Shown: in pieces, positions 1-8,515 of the stretch
Layout of the letters: the number at the start of each line of letters is the position of its first letter
Position numbering within the stretch: the first letter of the stretch is position 1
Assembly: GCA_947625975.1 (NCBI GenBank)
Contig: CANQQL010000012.1
Location: 1 to 36,689 of the forward strand
Length of the DNA: 36,689 bases
Direction of reading: 5' to 3'
Origin: an uncultured Bacilli bacterium
GTDB taxonomy: Bacteria; Bacillota_I; Bacilli_A; RFN20; CAG-826
Translations under genes and position numbers: made by a program
Notes under the pieces: model-generated
Seen by the model: the letters and a program-made list of their open reading frames with translations, nothing else
Databases searched by the model: none
Told to the model about the DNA's origin: nothing

Positions 1-41
1 TTATTTCTTTCATGTATCTTTTGTTTCACAATCTCTGCCAT
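1..41 (-). CDS. Start of a leftward gene, cut by the window edge
   Basis: An ATG at 41 reading leftward opens a frame (MAEIVKQKIHERN) that runs off the window edge. A strong Shine-Dalgarno sequence, GGGAGG on the minus strand (51-56), lies 9 nt upstream of the ATG, so this is very likely a real start codon. Only 13 codons are visible, too few to identify the protein. It diverges from the hisS-aspS transcription unit. Confidence 0.55.
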   Translation of the reverse strand, partial: MAEIVKQKIHERN

Positions 42-87
42 ATTTCTTTTCCTCCCTGATGGCAACAGATACACTTATATTTTAACG

Positions 88-127
88 TTTTTGAAGTTAA
101 TTTTGGAATTACTTTATTTTTGAAGTT
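88..127. repeat. Direct repeat TTTTTGAAGTT, two copies
   Basis: TTTTTGAAGTT occurs at 88-98 and again at 117-127, 29 bp apart. Each copy is followed by AATTTT, directly in one case and after TT in the other. The pair lies between the leftward gene start and the hisS promoter. It could be a regulator site for the leftward gene or chance in AT-rich DNA. Confidence 0.35.
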
Positions 128-188
128 TTAATTTTAATTAAGCTTAGCATATTTAGCAGTCGTTTTCTAGAACACAGCCTATAATTTG

Positions 189-218
189 TTGACTTTATAA
201 TATTTTTAATATTATAAT
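189..218 (+). promoter_or_regulatory. Sigma-A promoter of the hisS-aspS T-box leader
   Basis: The -35 element TTGACT (189-194) is separated by 18 bp from a perfect -10 TATAAT (213-218). The predicted start near 225 coincides with the first base of the T-box Stem I helix (GUCUACG, 225-231), so the two predictions support each other. Confidence 0.8.
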
Positions 219-224
219 AATTGT

Positions 225-432
225 GTCTACGATGTAGATTAATTTAACGAAATTTTATAGAGAGAATTTGGCTGGTGGAAAAATTCAAAGGTGGTTAAAC
301 GGACACTACGGAGACTTTTGTTTGAATTTAGTAGAACAAACGTAATACGGCGTTAACGAAAAGAAGTGCATAAATTTTTTATGAACTAAGGTGGTACCGC
401 GTTAACAACGTCCTTAGAATGGACGTTTTTTT
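225..432 (+). promoter_or_regulatory. T-box riboswitch leader of hisS-aspS
   Basis: The conserved T-box sequence AAGGTGGTACCGCG is at 388-401 and the leader ends in an intrinsic terminator (407-432). Stem I closes by pairing 225-231 (GUCUACG) with 309-315 (CGGAGAC). A second helix pairs 243-248 (UUUAAC) with 294-299 (GUUAAA). The internal loop between them should be the specifier loop; its 3' side is CGGACACUA (300-308). A distal hairpin pairs GAATTT (264-269) with AAATTC (281-286) and is preceded by AGAGAG. The loop contains CAC (304-306, His) and an overlapping GAC (302-304, Asp), matching the two genes downstream. Uncharged tRNA should favour the antiterminator and allow read-through. Confidence 0.93.
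407..432 (+). terminator. T-box attenuator terminator
   Basis: AACGTCC (407-413) pairs with GGACGTT (421-427) around a 7-nt loop and is followed by a T run. Its 5' arm lies just after the T-box sequence, the usual geometry for mutually exclusive terminator and antiterminator folds. Confidence 0.9.
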
Positions 433-560
433 ATTTAAGTGACCGGTAGTTTGTACTCACTTAGAGCAAAAAAGTCCAAAATGTTATCATAGTTATTTTT
501 TAGAAAGGAAAGTTATAAGTTATTTAGATTTTTGAGTAAACTTATCGCAAATGACAAATT

Positions 561-1886
561 ATGAATGTTAATATAGTAAAAGGAACACATGATATTTATG
601 ATGATGATGCACGCGCATTTGAATACATAGAAATGGTACTTAAAGCAGTCGCTGAAATGTATTCATTTCAACAAATTCGTACACCAATTTTAGAATACAC
701 GGAATTATTTACTCGTTCGGTTGGTGAATCATCTGACATCGTGAGAAAAGAAATGTATACATTTTTAGATAAAGGCGATCGTTCTGTCACTTTACGTCCT
801 GAACTTACCGCCGGAGTTATGCGCTCAATTGTTACAAACAAGTTGTATGCCACGAAAGATTTGCCTATCAAATCATATTATGTCGGTCCTGCATTCCGCT
901 ATGAAAGACCACAAGCCGGTAGATATCGTCAATTTAATCAATTCGGGATTGAAGCAGTAGGAGTGACATCACCATATCAGGATTTAGAATGTATTATGCT
1001 GGGCTATGATGCTTTAAAACTTCTAGGTTTTAAAAATATAAATCTAAAAATAAATTCTCTTGGTGACCAAGAATCGAGAAATAAATATCGGGAAGCTCTC
1101 AAAGAATACTTTTCTAAACAAATTGATAATATGTGTGCTGATTGCAAAGAAAGATTTAATATTAATCCTTTAAGAATCTTAGATTGCAAAGTACCTGCTG
1201 ATCAAGAAATAGCTAAAAATGCTCCTAAAATGCGTGATTATCTTACACCAGAGGCTAAAAAGCGGTTTGAAACTATTACCAATACTTTGGAAGAATACGA
1301 AATACCTTATGAAATTGACGATTCTTTAGTTAGAGGCTTAGATTATTATTCTCACATTATTTTCGAATTCCACTATACTACCGAAAATGGCTTGAATGTA
1401 GGTGCAGTTGGCGCTGGTGGACATTATGATAATTTACTCAGTGAAATCGGTGGGCCGGCCTTAAGCGGAGTTGGCTTAGCATTGGGAATTGAAAGATTAT
1501 ACGCCGTAATGAAAGATGATAATCTTTTAAAAGAAGAAAAACTAGAAACTGATGTATATGTTATGCCAATAGGGGAAGACTCAATTAAAGATGCTTTTGG
1601 TGTTGCTCAAATTTTACGCGCGAATGCCTATAAAGTTGAAATATGTTTAGAAAATAAATCCTTTAAACAATTATTTAAACGTGCTGAGAATATAAATGCT
1701 AAATTAGCGGTTATAATTGGCGAAAATGAAATAAAAAATAATGAAGTGGTTTTAAAAGACTTACATACACAAAAGCAAGTAACGATTCCGCTAAAAAATT
1801 TATTAGGTACTCTTGATATGATGTTTGATGATAAAGAAGAAGAGCATGATCATTGCTCATGTGCTGAAGATATTCATCACGAATAG
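561..1886 (+). CDS. hisS: Histidine--tRNA ligase
   Basis: This class II aminoacyl-tRNA synthetase charges tRNA-His in the cytoplasm. Recognisable blocks are KGTHDIY (7-13), motif 2 around FRYERPQAGRYRQF (112-125), the histidine-specific LVRGLDYY (256-263) and motif 3 GVGLALGIERL (303-313). Cysteines at 192, 195 and 209 sit in an insertion also seen in other Firmicutes HisRS. The length of 441 aa is slightly long because of a C-terminal tail (426-441) rich in His, Cys and acid residues. An in-frame TGA at 552 makes this the first ATG, but no Shine-Dalgarno sequence precedes it; the nearest purine tract (AGAAAGGAAAG, 502-512) is about 48 nt away. It is the first gene of hisS-aspS(-tkt) and is controlled by the T-box leader. 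Confidence 0.97.
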   Translation: MNVNIVKGTHDIYDDDARAFEYIEMVLKAVAEMYSFQQIRTPILEYTELFTRSVGESSDIVRKEMYTFLDKGDRSVTLRPELTAGVMRSIVTNKLYATKDLPIKSYYVGPAFRYERPQAGRYRQFNQFGIEAVGVTSPYQDLECIMLGYDALKLLGFKNINLKINSLGDQESRNKYREALKEYFSKQIDNMCADCKERFNINPLRILDCKVPADQEIAKNAPKMRDYLTPEAKKRFETITNTLEEYEIPYEIDDSLVRGLDYYSHIIFEFHYTTENGLNVGAVGAGGHYDNLLSEIGGPALSGVGLALGIERLYAVMKDDNLLKEEKLETDVYVMPIGEDSIKDAFGVAQILRANAYKVEICLENKSFKQLFKRAENINAKLAVIIGENEIKNNEVVLKDLHTQKQVTIPLKNLLGTLDMMFDDKEEEHDHCSCAEDIHHE

Positions 1887-1896
1887 GAGGTAAATT

Positions 1897-3633
1897 ATGG
1901 AACGAACTTATTATAATGGAAGAATTAACGAAAAAAATGTTAACGAAGAGGTTACTCTTGTCGGATGGGTCCATAAATGGAGAAATTTAGGATCTATTAT
2001 GTTTATTGATTTGCGTGATACAACTGGTATCGTGCAAATAATGGTTAACACGGAAGAAATAAAAGTTCCTGATATTCGCAATGAATATGTTATTCAAGTC
2101 AAAGGAAAAGTTGCTTTAAAAGAGGTAGAAAATAAAAAGTTAAAAACCGGTAAAATCGAAATTGTCGCAAATGAAGTAATTGTTATTAATACTGCTGCTC
2201 AAACACCGCTTATAATTGATGACAAAACTGACGCACTTGAAGACACACGTTTAAAATATCGCTATCTTGATTTAAGACGACCTTGTATGCAAGAAATCTT
2301 AAAAATTCGTGCCAAGATTGTTAAAGCCACACATGAATATTTAGATGCCCATGATTTTTTAGAAGTAGAAACTCCACTTTTGTGTTTATCAACTCCAGAA
2401 GGAGCAAGGGATTATCTTGTACCATCTAGGATTCATAAAGGCCATTTCTATGCGCTTCCTCAATCACCACAAATTTATAAACAACTATTGATGATTGGTG
2501 GTATAGAACGTTATTATCAAATTGCCAGATGTTTTCGTGATGAAGATTTGCGTGCTGATCGTCAACCTGATTTTACGCAAATAGACATTGAAACTTCCTT
2601 TTTAGATCAAGATCAATTTTTAACTCTTATGGAAGGTTTGATAGCCAAAATTATGAAAGATGTCAAAGGAATTGATATATCCTTACCTTTGCGACGAATG
2701 GAATATGATGAGGCTGTTAACATTTATGGTTCTGATAAACCAGATACTCGCTTTGGAATGCATTTAGTGGATATTAAGGACATATTTACTCAATCGACTT
2801 TTGAATCATTCAGATTGGCAAAAAGTTTAAAATGCATCGTGGTGGAAAATATTGCAGATAAGACAACAAGAAAAGTTATCGATAACTTAAATATTGAAGC
2901 TAAAAAGTTCAATTTAAAAGGTGTTATAGTTTTAAAAGTAGAAAATAATCAACTATCCGGTTCACTTACAAAATATTTAAGTGTTGAAGAAAGCAAAGCC
3001 TTAAAGGAACGTTTGAATTTTCAAAACAATGACATTATTATCATTGCGGCAAGCGATTCGAATCGTGACGTTTGCTTTGGCCTTGGTGCTTTGCGAAGCA
3101 GTTATGCTAAAACTCTTGGTCTTATCAAACCAGATACTTACGATTTACTTTGGGTAGTTCATTGGCCTTTATTTGAATATAGTGAAAAAGAAGGACGCTA
3201 TGTCTCTAATCACCATCCATTTACTCGCCCATGTGATGAGGACATAAAATACTTAGATTCTGACTTATCAAAAGTCTACGCTCAAGCCTATGATATTGTC
3301 TTTAATGGCTATGAAGCCGGCGGAGGATCACTTCGAATATTTGATGGAAAAGTCCAAAAGAAGATATTTGAAATCTTGGGATTAAGTGAAGAGGATATTC
3401 AAAACAAATTTGGTAGTTTTATTCAAGCTTTCAATTATGGTACTCCACCTCATGGTGGAATGGCCTTCGGTCTAGATCGCTTGACGATGATTTTAGCCGG
3501 AACTAATAATATTCGCGATGTCATTGCCTTCCCAAAAAATTTATCTGCCGTGTGTCCAATGCTTAACGCACCTCAACCCGTTGATGAGCAGCAATTAAAA
3601 GATTTACATATTAAAATATCCGATGAGGATTAA
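1897..3633 (+). CDS. aspS: Aspartate--tRNA ligase
   Basis: This class IIb bacterial-type synthetase of 578 aa charges tRNA-Asp. The N-terminal OB-fold anticodon domain covers about 1-105 (GWVHKWRNLG at 23-32). The class II core has motif 2 around FRDEDLRADRQPDF (213-226) and motif 3 GGMAFGLDRLTMILAG (520-535), with the bacterial GAD insertion between them. Residue 31 is Leu where non-discriminating bacterial AspRS often has His, so a discriminating, Asp-only enzyme is more likely (inference). A strong AGGAGGT ribosome site lies just 5'. The gene starts 10 nt after hisS, the conserved Bacilli pairing, and shares its T-box. Confidence 0.97.
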   Translation: MERTYYNGRINEKNVNEEVTLVGWVHKWRNLGSIMFIDLRDTTGIVQIMVNTEEIKVPDIRNEYVIQVKGKVALKEVENKKLKTGKIEIVANEVIVINTAAQTPLIIDDKTDALEDTRLKYRYLDLRRPCMQEILKIRAKIVKATHEYLDAHDFLEVETPLLCLSTPEGARDYLVPSRIHKGHFYALPQSPQIYKQLLMIGGIERYYQIARCFRDEDLRADRQPDFTQIDIETSFLDQDQFLTLMEGLIAKIMKDVKGIDISLPLRRMEYDEAVNIYGSDKPDTRFGMHLVDIKDIFTQSTFESFRLAKSLKCIVVENIADKTTRKVIDNLNIEAKKFNLKGVIVLKVENNQLSGSLTKYLSVEESKALKERLNFQNNDIIIIAASDSNRDVCFGLGALRSSYAKTLGLIKPDTYDLLWVVHWPLFEYSEKEGRYVSNHHPFTRPCDEDIKYLDSDLSKVYAQAYDIVFNGYEAGGGSLRIFDGKVQKKIFEILGLSEEDIQNKFGSFIQAFNYGTPPHGGMAFGLDRLTMILAGTNNIRDVIAFPKNLSAVCPMLNAPQPVDEQQLKDLHIKISDED

Positions 3634-3651
3634 TTGAAAGGAACTTAAAAT

Positions 3652-5625
3652 ATGAATAATGATCAATTATCAATCGCCGCGATAAGAGCTACATGTATTG
3701 ATGGTATTAATAAAGCTAAATCCGGTCATCCTGGCATGGCACTTGGAAGTGCACCTATTTTGTATACTTTATTTACCCGTCATTTAGTTAGCTCACCTAA
3801 TTATCCAAATTGGATAAATCGTGATCGCTTTGTTTTAAGTGCCGGTCACGCTTCAATGCTTTTATATACAATTTTACATATGGCCGGCTATCAAATCACA
3901 GTTGATGATTTAAAATCTTTCCGTCAATTGGACTCCCTTACACCGGGACATCCCGAATATCGTCATACGCCCGGCATTGATGCAACATCCGGTCCGCTTG
4001 GTCAAGGAATTGCTCAGGCAGTGGGAATGGCCCTTGCGGAACGAACTTTAGCAGCAATGTATCAAGAAGGATCAATGATTTTTAATCACTATACATATGC
4101 TTTATGTGGTGATGGTTGCTTAGAAGAAGGTTTGTCTCAAGAAGCTATTGCCTTTGCTGGTGTGCAAAAATTAAATAAATTAATTCTTTTTTATGATAGT
4201 AACGCTGTTACTTTAGATGGTAATTTAGACCTATCTAGCAATGAAAACACCAAATTGCGTTTTAAAGCTAGTAATTGGAATGTATTAGAAGTCACTAACG
4301 GTAACGATGTTGAAGCTATAGATCGCGCAATTAAAAAAGCTAAAAAGAGCAAAGATAAACCTACTTTAATTATTGTGCATACGATTATTGGCTTTGGTTC
4401 AAAAAATGAAAATACCTGCAAAGTCCATGGTTCACCACTTGGCGAAGAAGATGGAGCCTTGGCAAAAGAAAGGTATGGCTATACATATCCTGCTTTTGAA
4501 ATTCCTGAAACAGTTTATGAACAATTCAAATCTTCCTTCATTGCAAGAGGAAATCGCGCTATAAAACGATGGACAAAAACATTCAAGGAATATAAAAAAT
4601 TACATCTTAATGATGCCATAAAAATCGAAGAAACGCTTGATAATGATGTCTCCAAATATATTTTTAAGGAATTACCTCATTACGAAGAAGGATTTAAAGA
4701 TTCAACTAGAAACACTTCTCAGGCAATATTGAATCTTTTAAATAAACAAATATTTAATCTTGTCGGAGGTTCTGCCGATGTTGCCAAATCAGTATGCACA
4801 ATTATTAAAGATGAAAAAAATATGACACATTTAACACCGGAAGGTAGAAATATAAACTTTGGAATTCGTGAATTTGCGATGGCGAGTATCCAAAATGGTA
4901 TGTTACTTCATGGTGGTTTGCGTACATATGTCGGTTGCTTCTTAGTTTTTTCCGATTATATGAAATCCGCTATCAGAATGGCTGCACTATCTAAATTACC
5001 GGCGATATACTTATTTTCACATGATAGTATCGCAGTTGGTGAAGATGGACCGACTCATCAACCAATTGAACAATTAGCAATGCTAAGAAGTATGCCAAAT
5101 GTTCAGGTCTTTAGACCTTGTGATGCAAACGAAACCGCCGCATGTTGGAAATTAAGCTTACTTTCAAGCGAAACTCCTAGTGCAATTGTTTTATCTCGCC
5201 AATCGCTACCATTAATGCGTAATAGCAATTACGAAGGTGTAGAAAGAGGTGCTTACATAATTGAAAAAGAACTTGGTAGCGTCCCTGATGCCGTAATTAT
5301 TGCAACCGGTAGTGAAGTTTCCTTAGCTTCTGAAGCCAAGGCCAAACTGTATCATTTAGGTATTGATGTGCGCGTTGTATCCATGCCTTCCCAAGAATTA
5401 TTTTTAAAACAAGAAAAATCATATCAAGAAGAAGTTCTCGGCAATGATTATGATCATCGTATATCTGTCGAAATGCTAACGACATTTGGCTGGTCACGTT
5501 TTGCTCGTTTTAATATGGGCATTGACACATATGGTGCAAGTGCCCCGGCAAATGATGTAATTAAAGCCTTTGGTTTTACTTCGGATGCTTTAGTCGAATT
5601 AGTTAAGAACGTAACAGGAAGATAA
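3652..5625 (+). CDS. tkt: Transketolase
   Basis: This thiamine-diphosphate enzyme of the non-oxidative pentose phosphate pathway moves two-carbon units between sugar phosphates. At 657 aa it has family length. Visible features are SGHPGMALG (24-32, substrate His), the GHASMLLY block (65-72), GPLGQGIAQAVGMA (114-127) and the ThDP/metal motif beginning GDG (153-155) followed by YDSNAVTLDG (181-190). The central pyrimidine-binding domain contains FGIREFAMA and a GEDGPTHQP block. It lies 18 nt after aspS behind a GAAAGGAA ribosome site and ends in a terminator, so it is probably the third gene of the T-box operon. Metabolic coupling to the synthetases is not obvious. Confidence 0.96.
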   Translation: MNNDQLSIAAIRATCIDGINKAKSGHPGMALGSAPILYTLFTRHLVSSPNYPNWINRDRFVLSAGHASMLLYTILHMAGYQITVDDLKSFRQLDSLTPGHPEYRHTPGIDATSGPLGQGIAQAVGMALAERTLAAMYQEGSMIFNHYTYALCGDGCLEEGLSQEAIAFAGVQKLNKLILFYDSNAVTLDGNLDLSSNENTKLRFKASNWNVLEVTNGNDVEAIDRAIKKAKKSKDKPTLIIVHTIIGFGSKNENTCKVHGSPLGEEDGALAKERYGYTYPAFEIPETVYEQFKSSFIARGNRAIKRWTKTFKEYKKLHLNDAIKIEETLDNDVSKYIFKELPHYEEGFKDSTRNTSQAILNLLNKQIFNLVGGSADVAKSVCTIIKDEKNMTHLTPEGRNINFGIREFAMASIQNGMLLHGGLRTYVGCFLVFSDYMKSAIRMAALSKLPAIYLFSHDSIAVGEDGPTHQPIEQLAMLRSMPNVQVFRPCDANETAACWKLSLLSSETPSAIVLSRQSLPLMRNSNYEGVERGAYIIEKELGSVPDAVIIATGSEVSLASEAKAKLYHLGIDVRVVSMPSQELFLKQEKSYQEEVLGNDYDHRISVEMLTTFGWSRFARFNMGIDTYGASAPANDVIKAFGFTSDALVELVKNVTGR

Positions 5626-5648
5626 AAGGCGTCAATGCGCCTTTTTTC
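5624..5648 (+). terminator. Terminator after tkt
   Basis: AAAAGGCG (5624-5631) pairs with CGCCTTTT (from 5638) around a 6-nt loop, followed by a T tract. It begins within the tkt stop codon. Confidence 0.88.
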
Positions 5649-5675
5649 TCTTAAGTTAAGAGTGAGGAGAAGAAT

Positions 5676-7037
5676 ATGAAGAAACATATTGTCTTTCTAA
5701 CAATATTTTTACTTGTTAGCTGTACTACAAATAATAGTAATCTAAATGATAGTACCTACTTATCAAGCAATCAGGATGAAGCGTATCACTATCAAACTAA
5801 AATCAGTGAATATCATCTAAGCGAATTAAAGGAAAATTTTACAACTGAATATACTTCACAGACTTTACAAGTATCTGAAAAATCACATCTTGAAGACAAC
5901 ATAATAGAAGAAAACTTAGCCCTTATAACGCTCAATAATACTTCATCACAAAATAGTTTCCCGAATGGTGTTGTTTTAAATGGATATGATAAGAAAAATT
6001 CTGCTATTCAATATATTACCTTGCATTCACCAGCGACTTTTGATATAAGTAATATTTCATTAGAACTTTCCTTATGGGGTATAGGAGATTTGAATAATGT
6101 TCCTGAAAATTATTTTTTGGGCATCGAATATTTACAAGATACTGGTTGGATACGTTCAAGTTCCTGTGATATAACAAAAATTTCTTTAGGTAACGAAAGT
6201 AGCGAAGTTAATTTCGAAATTAAAGAAACTGATGTCCGTGAAATTCGTATTGTTTTTGATTTTAGAAACGCTTTGGGAAATATTCGCTTTCTTTTAGAAA
6301 AATTATCTTTAGAAGGCAAACAATTTGTGGCCAATGATAATTCAAGTATAGAAAAGATTTCTTTTAAAAACGAAGAAGTAATTATAAAAAAAGGAGAAAA
6401 ACTTAATTTAGAACCCCAAATTTCATCATCGAATAATAAATTTTATTATGTCAATTACTCATCATCGGATCGATCTGTTGTGTGTGTCAATGAAAAAGGA
6501 GAAGTAAAAGCAATAAATATTGGAGAAGCTTTTATAACTGCCAAAAATGGCAATAAAAACTCCACAATAAAAATTATCGTTATACAAGATGAAGCTAGTA
6601 AAATCATTCAACCCTTAACAAGTTTCGTAGGAAAAATTCCGGAAGGTTTTTCTGCTAATTTTAATAAGTTTTATAGTGGGGTACAACTCAACTTCAGCGA
6701 AAGTGGCAATTATGTCTTAACGCCAATCTACTCTAACATTACAAACAGCACCACCGTTATATTAAATATGCGACTTTCTTCCAGTGTCGATCTTGAACTA
6801 TCGAGCCAAAATATTTTTACCGTAGAAGGTTTAGACATAAATGGATTGACAATTGAAAAGGTTCAAAAGACAAACTTAACAAATGTAGAATTTTCCGACA
6901 TTGAATTTGTATTTAACTCGCCGGATATTGTTCAGTATCGCTTAATCTTTGAATACAAACATAGCGTCGATCAAGGTAATTATTATAAAACCGGAAAAAA
7001 TTATTGTTTAAACAGTTTAGTAATTTATCAAAAATAA
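5676..7037 (+). CDS. Lipoprotein with a BIG2 Ig-like domain
   Basis: This 453-aa exported protein starts with a short lipoprotein signal peptide ending in LVSC, with Cys16 as the lipidation site. A Ser/Asn/Asp-rich linker follows, then a first beta-rich module (about 80-215) that I do not recognise. Residues about 226-303 form a bacterial Ig-like group 2 domain, with the typical ISF...VIIKKGEKLNL opening, a SSSDRSVVCVNEKGEVKAINIG core and a closing ITAKNG. The C-terminal region resembles the first module in style. A GTGAGGAG-type ribosome site precedes the ATG. It is probably anchored on the outer face of the membrane. BIG2 domains often occur in surface adhesins or carbohydrate-binding proteins, but no specific ligand can be named. 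Confidence 0.82.
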   Translation: MKKHIVFLTIFLLVSCTTNNSNLNDSTYLSSNQDEAYHYQTKISEYHLSELKENFTTEYTSQTLQVSEKSHLEDNIIEENLALITLNNTSSQNSFPNGVVLNGYDKKNSAIQYITLHSPATFDISNISLELSLWGIGDLNNVPENYFLGIEYLQDTGWIRSSSCDITKISLGNESSEVNFEIKETDVREIRIVFDFRNALGNIRFLLEKLSLEGKQFVANDNSSIEKISFKNEEVIIKKGEKLNLEPQISSSNNKFYYVNYSSSDRSVVCVNEKGEVKAINIGEAFITAKNGNKNSTIKIIVIQDEASKIIQPLTSFVGKIPEGFSANFNKFYSGVQLNFSESGNYVLTPIYSNITNSTTVILNMRLSSSVDLELSSQNIFTVEGLDINGLTIEKVQKTNLTNVEFSDIEFVFNSPDIVQYRLIFEYKHSVDQGNYYKTGKNYCLNSLVIYQK

Positions 7038-7119
7038 TTTACACTTTTTGTTCAAGCTGTATAGAAATTTATATTTCTAAATGTTAAAATATCTTGTAAA
7101 TAAGTTGAGGTAAAAATTT

Positions 7120-8208
7120 ATGAAAAAGTTAAATAAACTATTTATTTGTCTGACTTATATTATGCTACTTGCCAGTTGTGATGGAAATTCAAATCTTGGC
7201 AAAGAAGTCAAAATTAGTAAAAAGCAGGCGACAGAAGAAATTCAAAATGCGACCAGAGAAATGAAAAACTCTGCGGGTTTTAGAATGCAAGAAACATCGA
7301 GCCTACAATTTGCGGTTATCGAAAATTTGGAACGTATTTATAATAATTTAAAAAAAGAAAATCTTACAGCAAGAAACACGCTTTTAAATTTGAAGGAAAG
7401 CTCTCTTTTAGAATTTAAGGCAACCGATGACGAAAAAGCTCTTTTAGAATCAACCATTGACCTTTCTTTAAACGATGAAAATTTAAACGACGAAGATGAA
7501 ACTGTAGCTCATACTTATAGTTTTAATGGTTTAGCAGGTTTCTATATCAAGGAGAACGGCTTATATAGTAAAATACAGGCTAAAACCATCTCCGATAAAG
7601 AAGAACAAAATATTGATAAAACTGATTATCAGCTTTTAGATGATTTAGTAAAACAAATTGAAGAGGAGTCAAAAGATGTACTTCCGGAAATTCCTGAACA
7701 TAATCCGGTAATTGAAGAAAAAATTAAGAATTTTTTAATTGAATATGAAGATTCATTACCTGCACCTAAAGCTTATGAGAAGGATAATGATTTAACGATT
7801 GTCTATGCTCTTACAACCGAAGATTTAAAAAACTCGTCAACATTAATTACTACATTTATTTCTGAACTAACGCAAAGATTTGAAAAAAATGATATTCAAA
7901 AATTCATTGACAATAATATCTCGCTAAATAAATGTGAATTACAAATAAAAATTCATGATGGAACAATGATTACTAATATTGGATATGATCTCGATTTTGA
8001 GCTAAAAAATCTTTTCCTTGAAGGAGATTTTATTTATGATAATGCCACCTTTGAAAGCTTAGGTATGGAAAAAACTTACTTATCATTCGGTCTAAAAGCA
8101 GCTGGCAATTTTGACTTTGAAATGTTAGATTCAACTTATACAATTGCTTTCCCTGCTGATATGAGTAAAGATTGGCATAAAGAACAAGAAGAAGAAACAA
8201 GTTTATAA
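7120..8208 (+). CDS. Lipoprotein of unknown function
   Basis: This 362-aa protein has a lipoprotein signal peptide with lipobox LASC (Cys20). The mature part is highly charged and rich in Glu, Lys, Asp and Asn. It has a helical look in residues about 30-135 and 185-260 and a beta-like C-terminus. I recognise no family motif. It lies 82 nt after the BIG2 lipoprotein on the same strand with no clear terminator between them, and a terminator follows, so the two may form one surface-protein unit. The style resembles lineage-specific lipoproteins of reduced Bacilli; no function is proposed. Confidence 0.75.
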   Translation: MKKLNKLFICLTYIMLLASCDGNSNLGKEVKISKKQATEEIQNATREMKNSAGFRMQETSSLQFAVIENLERIYNNLKKENLTARNTLLNLKESSLLEFKATDDEKALLESTIDLSLNDENLNDEDETVAHTYSFNGLAGFYIKENGLYSKIQAKTISDKEEQNIDKTDYQLLDDLVKQIEEESKDVLPEIPEHNPVIEEKIKNFLIEYEDSLPAPKAYEKDNDLTIVYALTTEDLKNSSTLITTFISELTQRFEKNDIQKFIDNNISLNKCELQIKIHDGTMITNIGYDLDFELKNLFLEGDFIYDNATFESLGMEKTYLSFGLKAAGNFDFEMLDSTYTIAFPADMSKDWHKEQEEETSL

Positions 8209-8234
8209 ATTTAAATTTTATTAATCATTCTAGC

Positions 8235-8266
8235 AACCGGATGCTTTCTAGTATCTGGTTTTTTTA
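8235..8266 (+). terminator. Terminator after the second lipoprotein
   Basis: AACCGGATG (8235-8243) pairs with TATCTGGTT (8252-8260), with two G-U pairs, around an 8-nt loop. A T run follows. Confidence 0.82.
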
Positions 8267-8442
8267 ACAATATTATTTATAAATTGATTAAAAATAAATT
8301 TCTAATCATTAAGTGAGGTCAAAGTTCTTAAAAGTCATAATCATGTTAAATTATTTTGTATGGTTATTTTTTTAACCTAAAGTAAATATTTTCTTTTTAA
8401 TTACTTACAATATCTTAAAGGCAATCAATGTCGAGTATATTA

Positions 8443-8472
8443 TTGCAATCTATTTACTTCTAAGATTATACT
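8443..8472 (+). promoter_or_regulatory. Candidate promoter of the Sel1 gene pair
   Basis: The roughly 250-bp gap 8267-8515 contains no gene. TTGCAA (8443-8448) and TATACT (8467-8472), 18 bp apart, form a plausible but imperfect sigma-A promoter about 40 bp before the first Sel1 gene. Further upstream, GGTTA and TAACC flank six T residues near 8361-8376, a small inverted repeat of unknown meaning. Nothing else stands out. Confidence 0.4.
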
Positions 8473-8515
8473 AATGGTATAAATACCCAAAAAGCATAGA
8501 AAAAAGGAGTTAAAA

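Noticed and set aside
5466-5472. TGTCGAA cores inside genes (also 23308, 25759 and 33471) as Spo0A sites
   Set aside because: They lie within coding sequence with no nearby promoter; a 7-mer is expected a few times in this length by chance. This also lowers confidence in single intergenic boxes.
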